In this document: in pieces, positions 16,580 to 20,000 of the stretch
Layout of the letters: each line of letters opens with the position of its first letter
Numbering within the stretch: position 1 is the first letter of the stretch
DNA from: Nymphaea colorata
Lineage: Eukaryota; Streptophyta; Magnoliopsida; Nymphaeales; Nymphaeaceae
Reading direction: 5' to 3'
Assembly (NCBI RefSeq): GCF_008831285.2
Contig: NW_022204607.1
Location: 1 to 20,000 of the forward strand
Length of the DNA stretch: 20,000 bases
Notes under the pieces: model-generated
What the model saw: the letters and a program-made list of their open reading frames with translations, nothing else
Told to the model about the DNA's origin: nothing
Databases searched by the model: none
Program-made: the position numbers and the translations under genes

Positions 16580-16785
16580 CCCGATGGATACCAAAAGATC
16601 ATGCTGCTTTGATTCTGATATTCTCAATCAGATTCAAGAATGAATCGAGGACGTTCACTTTATCTTATTTACTTTACTGTGTCTTTTTTTATTCATTTTT
16701 TGACTTTTACTATATTTCTTATTATGTTTGATGCTCATGAACAAAGAAATGAAATTAGTTTTAGATTTTGTTTCTCGTCCCATTT

Positions 16786-16821
16786 ATCTGGTTTAGACAG
16801 TTGATCTGGTTTAGACAGTTG
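16786..16821 (+). repeat. tandem duplication, 2 x 18 bp
   Basis: Two perfect adjacent copies of ATCTGGTTTAGACAGTTG (16786-16803 and 16804-16821) lie in the trnQ-rps16 spacer. Confidence 0.93.
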
Positions 16822-17472
16822 ATGATTTAAGGAAAAGCAAAATTAAATTTCATGTTATTATGATGATCAAAATGATCAAATTGACGTCTAAGAGATATCC
16901 GTAATTACAGTTATTCGTTGTGATTGCACAGACTTGCTGATTGATTCAGAGATCAAATTGAGTCTTTACGGAAGAACTGCTTTCCACCAATAGCAATGAT
17001 GGCAAAGTACGAGATTTTTTTATGTGAAACCATTTTTCATGAATCCTTGATACTCGATGAAGTCTGAGATTAGTTAATTTATCATTTACCATCAAACCAC
17101 TTTGGCCCTTTCTGGTTCATTGGAATGGCTTAATCAGTTACTAACTCATTCTTTTCCGGTATTGGAAATCCAATTAAAGATCTTTAGTTTAGCTTAGTCG
17201 TTCGAGCAAGAATTGGCTCATTTCACTCATGACTGATTGTCACAAATGATCAGGTTGTTAACTAACTTCTTGTTTATTCGTCTTTCTTATAAATGGTGAA
17301 ATAAATGATTCATACGCTAGAATCAGGGGGCAAACTGGATACTTGTTAGATATACATATGCGTCCATGGAGAATATTAAAAAATAGAATAAAAGATCAAT
17401 CAATGACTATTCATGATTTAATTCCATATTGAATCAATCCCGTACCGATTCCGAATTATAGGAATTTTTGTT

Positions 17473-18578
17473 ATGGTAAAACTTCGTTTGAAACGATGTG
17501 GTAGAAGGCAACGTGCGACTTGAATGACATGATCGGCTGTGGATTTTTACATCCATCATCTTCAATGAGGATGCTCTTGGCTCGACATATTTTGTTCTGT
17601 TTCACCATTACTCCACGATGTTGGGTTGTAATGTAAATAAAATAGTACATGATGGAGCTCGAGAATAAATGATTATCAGAGGCAGGATCTAGGGTTAGTG
17701 CCAATTAATAATTTGGAACGACTTCGTAAGTATATCTTCGATATAGAAAAGGTCAAATTGGACCGACTTTTCTATAAAAAAAAAGTTTGCTGTAATTGGT
17801 GAGACTATTTCGATGATAAAGAAGTGTATCACAGGGGAATTAATGGAATTGAATCGTTCGTATGATTCTTCGACGTAAAGAAATAGCCAAAAGGTATGTT
17901 GCTGCCGTTCCGGAAGATTAAAGATCACCGAAGTAATGTCTAAACCTAATGATTCAAGGATAAGTGATTCCAAAACAAGAAAACACCATTTTCAATGATT
18001 GTCTCAATCAAGTGGATTGGATCATAATAAGTAAGAAATGGAAATATATTCCAGACGAGACAAAAAAGGGGTTATAGACCGCTCAATAAATATTTATTTA
18101 AGGATTTTTTAAGGATTTCTTTTTTAGTCCTTTGAGAATTACCCAACTTGAGTTATGAGGACGAATGATATTTTTATTTTATAGGAAGGAAGAAGGAAAA
18201 AAGACGACTTCAATCATAATTTAATTGATGATTTCAAGGATCCGTTTGCTATAGATTTATATCCATCAATTTTAATCATTCTTTCTCGAGCCGTATGAGG
18301 AGAAAACTTCCTATACGTTTCCAGGGGGGGGGGTATTGCCCATCGATCTATCCCAATGAGCCACCTATCGAATCATTGCAATTGATGTCAGATCCCGAAG
18401 AGAGGGAAGAGATCTTCGGAAAGTAGGCTTTTACGACCCGATAAAGAATCAAACTTATTTAAATGTTCCTGCTATTCTATATTTCCTTGAAAAAGGAGCT
18501 CAACCCACGGGAACTGTTCATGATATTTCAAAAAAGGCAGAGGTATTTAAGGAACTTCGAGTTAATCAAACAAAATGA
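17473..18578 (+). CDS. rps16: 30S ribosomal protein S16, two exons
   Basis: This is ribosomal protein S16 of the plastid small subunit. Exon 1 is 17473-17512 (40 bases) and exon 2 is 18358-18578 (221 bases). Joined they encode 86 residues that start [20 protein letters not shown], contain [20 protein letters not shown] and end KELRVNQTK before TGA. The intron splits Arg14 (C|GA), the standard place. Exon 1 is too short to be found as an open frame. Many angiosperm lineages have lost or broken plastid rps16, using a nuclear copy, but here both exons, the splice ends and domain V look sound. Splicing and function are inferred. Confidence 0.95.
17513..18357 (+). other. rps16 group II intron
   Basis: This 845-base intron begins GTGCGACTTG and ends AAT. 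Domain V is at 18288-18321, reading GAGCCGTATGAGGAG, then AAAACTTC and TATACGTTTC. A G10 run (18324-18333) directly follows domain V and is a likely length-variable site. The minus-strand open frames at 17471-17704 and 17695-17973 overlap the intron and are not genes. Confidence 0.93.
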
Positions 18579-18717
18579 AATTAATGAAATCAAAAGATGG
18601 ACCGGTATAGTAGCTAGTTCTAGTTTTGTTTAATTGTTTCTTCGCCACTCTCTTGCTATATTCATACCTATTCGCTATTGTTCCTATATGGTTTGAGATA
18701 ATGTAAGGACAAAGAAT

Positions 18718-18736
18718 GACAAAGAATCTCTTTGTC
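18718..18736 (+). terminator. stem-loop downstream of rps16
   Basis: GACAAAGA (18718-18725) and TCTTTGTC (18729-18736) form a perfect 8-bp stem with a 3-nt loop, 139 bases past the rps16 stop, followed by T-rich sequence. The left arm is also part of a 2 x 10-bp tandem repeat (18708-18727). It is a candidate 3'-end element of rps16 mRNA. Confidence 0.5.
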
Positions 18737-18852
18737 TTTTTATATTTATATGAATATGAGAGGGATAGAAAAAGGATTATATTATATGTCATAACTGAAA
18801 TCCATGAAATTATGGGATTACCATTAATCTGATGGTTTTCCTTGGGACTCCC

Positions 18853-18875
18853 TCACCTCAAGAAACAAGAGGTGA
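18853..18875 (+). repeat. second stem-loop after rps16
   Basis: TCACCTC (18853-18859) and GAGGTGA (18869-18875) form a 7-bp stem with a 9-nt loop, about 275 bases after rps16. It is an alternative or additional 3' stability element. Confidence 0.4.
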
Positions 18876-19312
18876 ATCTTGGGGCCTATAGTGATAGTGA
18901 ATAAATACGATATTCTTTTTTACCTACTTCTTCTTTACTTCACTTCATTTTCATTTCTTGTAGTGCCAATCTAACACAAGGCCTTATCTTATTTATATTT
19001 AGTTTATTTATTGTATTTTGTTTGATTTGATTTCCCAATATTTCGTTTGTATTGACAATGGTCTCTCGAACGAATAGAATACAATAGAATTCGATCGTAG
19101 ATAAATCGATCTATTCTTGCGGTTTCATAGGTTTGGTTTTTACTTCATTCAAAGGATTGGTTTGAGGGATCGTCTGTGACACAGGAAGTCTTTTTTTTTA
19201 TTTACTAAAGCTATACTTATCTGTGAATCTGCTCTTCTTTATTGTATAGATTTTTTAGAATCATAGTTTCTTCTAAACTTGCTGTTATTCTTATGCTTAT
19301 GTTAGTTCAATG

Positions 19313-19360
19313 TTTTGACTTGACTGGTTCCGGTAATTTTGACTTGACTGGTTCCGGTAA
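19313..19360 (+). repeat. tandem duplication, 2 x 24 bp
   Basis: Two perfect adjacent copies of a 24-bp unit beginning TTTTGACTTGACTGG (19313-19336 and 19337-19360) lie 45 bases upstream of trnK. The unit contains TTGACT, close to a -35 box, so the duplication may copy a promoter element. Confidence 0.93.
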
Positions 19361-19405
19361 TCAAATCTCTTGATTTTTATTTCGATCGTAATTAGATCCT
19401 TATCT

Positions 19406-19442
19406 GGGTTGCTAACTCAACGGTAGAGTACTCGGCTTTTAA
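19406..19442 (+). tRNA. trnK-UUU: tRNA-Lys (UUU), 5' exon
   Basis: This 37-nt 5' exon begins GGGTTGCTAACTCAACGG and ends CTTTTAA, including the UUU anticodon. It is followed by the group II start GTGCGGCT. The 3' exon lies beyond the window, past matK. Confidence 0.96.
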
Positions 19443-20000
19443 GTGCGGCTATGATCTTTTACACATTTGGATGAAGCGGATTCGTCCATACCATCGGTAG
19501 AGTTTGTAAGACCACGACTGATCCTGAAAGGGAATGAATGGAAAAAACAGCATGTCGTATCAATGGATAACTCTGAGAATACTTCATTCTTATCTGGTCA
19601 TATCAGATCGGTAAAAAATGTCCTTTTGATTCTTAGCTAGAACGGTTCAAAATTCATTCACAGTTGGGTCAAGTGAATAAATGGATAGAGCTATATGGCT
19701 CCAATTATAAGGAAAAACCAAAAGCAACGAGTTTCCGTTCTTATCTGAATTCGAACGAATACCCGATCTAATTAGACGTTAAAAATATATTAGTGCCTGA
19801 TGCGGGAAAGGGCTCTCCTGCGAGTGGATCATTGATTCCTTTAAAAAAAAATCCTAACTATTCACTGTTCTCCATTAGTTACTGGAGTGTAACCAAATGT
19901 GTATAAGAAACGGTGTACTGATAAATATAACTCATTCCAAAGTCAGAAGAGCGATCGGGTTGCAAAAATAAAGGATTTCTAATACACAATCTCTTGTAAC
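19443..20000 (+). other. trnK group II intron, 5' part
   Basis: This is the first 558 bases of the trnK intron, which normally hosts matK. The matK start codon is not in the window. The last bases resemble the usual sequence just before matK, so that gene should begin shortly after position 20000. No other gene is visible. Confidence 0.88.

Larger units (their letters stand above)
15397..17472. other. long trnQ-rps16 spacer
   Basis: At 2,076 bases this spacer is longer than the roughly 1.2 kb I recall for tobacco. It holds two perfect tandem duplications (15530-15563 and 16786-16821) and an open stretch of about 125 codons (16202-16579) that I cannot assign. Gymnosperms keep chlB in this interval, but no chlB text is recognisable on either strand. 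The rest is AT-rich with no clear gene. Confidence 0.7.
18579..19405. other. rps16-trnK spacer
   Basis: This 827-base AT-rich spacer holds the two stem-loops described separately and a 24-bp tandem duplication just upstream of trnK. No gene is recognisable; the minus-strand frame at 18562-18792 is AT-rich noise. The trnK promoter should lie in the last 100 bases, but I cannot fix its boxes. Confidence 0.75.

Noticed and set aside
15397-17472. chlB, which gymnosperms carry between trnQ and rps16
   Set aside because: No conserved ChlB peptide is recognisable in any frame on either strand.
19443-20000. Start of matK
   Set aside because: No matK start or N-terminal text occurs before the window ends.

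Overview
The window is a stretch of a flowering-plant plastid genome, the trnK-proximal part of the large single-copy region, read so that the rpoC1-rpoC2-rps2-atpI-atpH-atpF-atpA block lies on the + strand. This rests on gene content and order (trnK-rps16-trnQ-psbK-psbI-trnS-trnG-trnR-atpA-atpF-atpH-atpI-rps2-rpoC2-rpoC1), on group II introns at the usual sites in atpF, rps16, trnG-UCC and trnK-UUU, and on the AT-rich spacers. The presence of rps16 and the absence of chlB and psb30 (ycf12) fit an angiosperm. The atp proteins look more eudicot-like than grass-like. I cannot name the species.

Layout. 1-1072 is the 3' part of rpoC1 and 1211-5390 is rpoC2. Both are clearly recognisable but broken by many frameshifts. 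rps2 (5564-6274), atpI (6500-7246), atpH (8560-8805), atpF (two exons, 9183-10474) and atpA (10543-12066) follow and are all intact. On the minus strand come trnR-UCU, split trnG-UCC, psbI and psbK; on the plus strand come trnS-GCU, trnQ-UUG, split rps16 (intact) and the 5' exon of trnK-UUU. The window ends inside the trnK intron, just before matK would be expected.

How the genes work together. rpoC1 and rpoC2 encode the beta' and beta'' subunits of the plastid-encoded RNA polymerase. They head a cotranscribed ribosomal and ATP-synthase block: rps2, then CF0 subunits a, c and b, then CF1 alpha. psbK and psbI are small photosystem II subunits. rps16 is a small-subunit ribosomal protein, and the tRNAs serve plastid translation.

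The main anomaly is the state of rpoC1 and rpoC2. Nearly all lesions look like loss of one base from a short run. They are very dense from about position 1 to 2200, sparse from 2200 to 5250, and absent from every other coding exon. This gradient and deletion bias look more like poor consensus near a contig end than true gene decay. If the lesions were real they would mean loss of the plastid polymerase in a plant that still has intact atp and psb genes. I found no mobile element, CRISPR array or convincing new system. The remaining points of interest are a 16-A run inside rpoC2, a roughly 2.1-kb trnQ-rps16 spacer with an unassigned open frame, short perfect tandem duplications, several 3'-end stem-loops, and the state of known RNA-editing codons.
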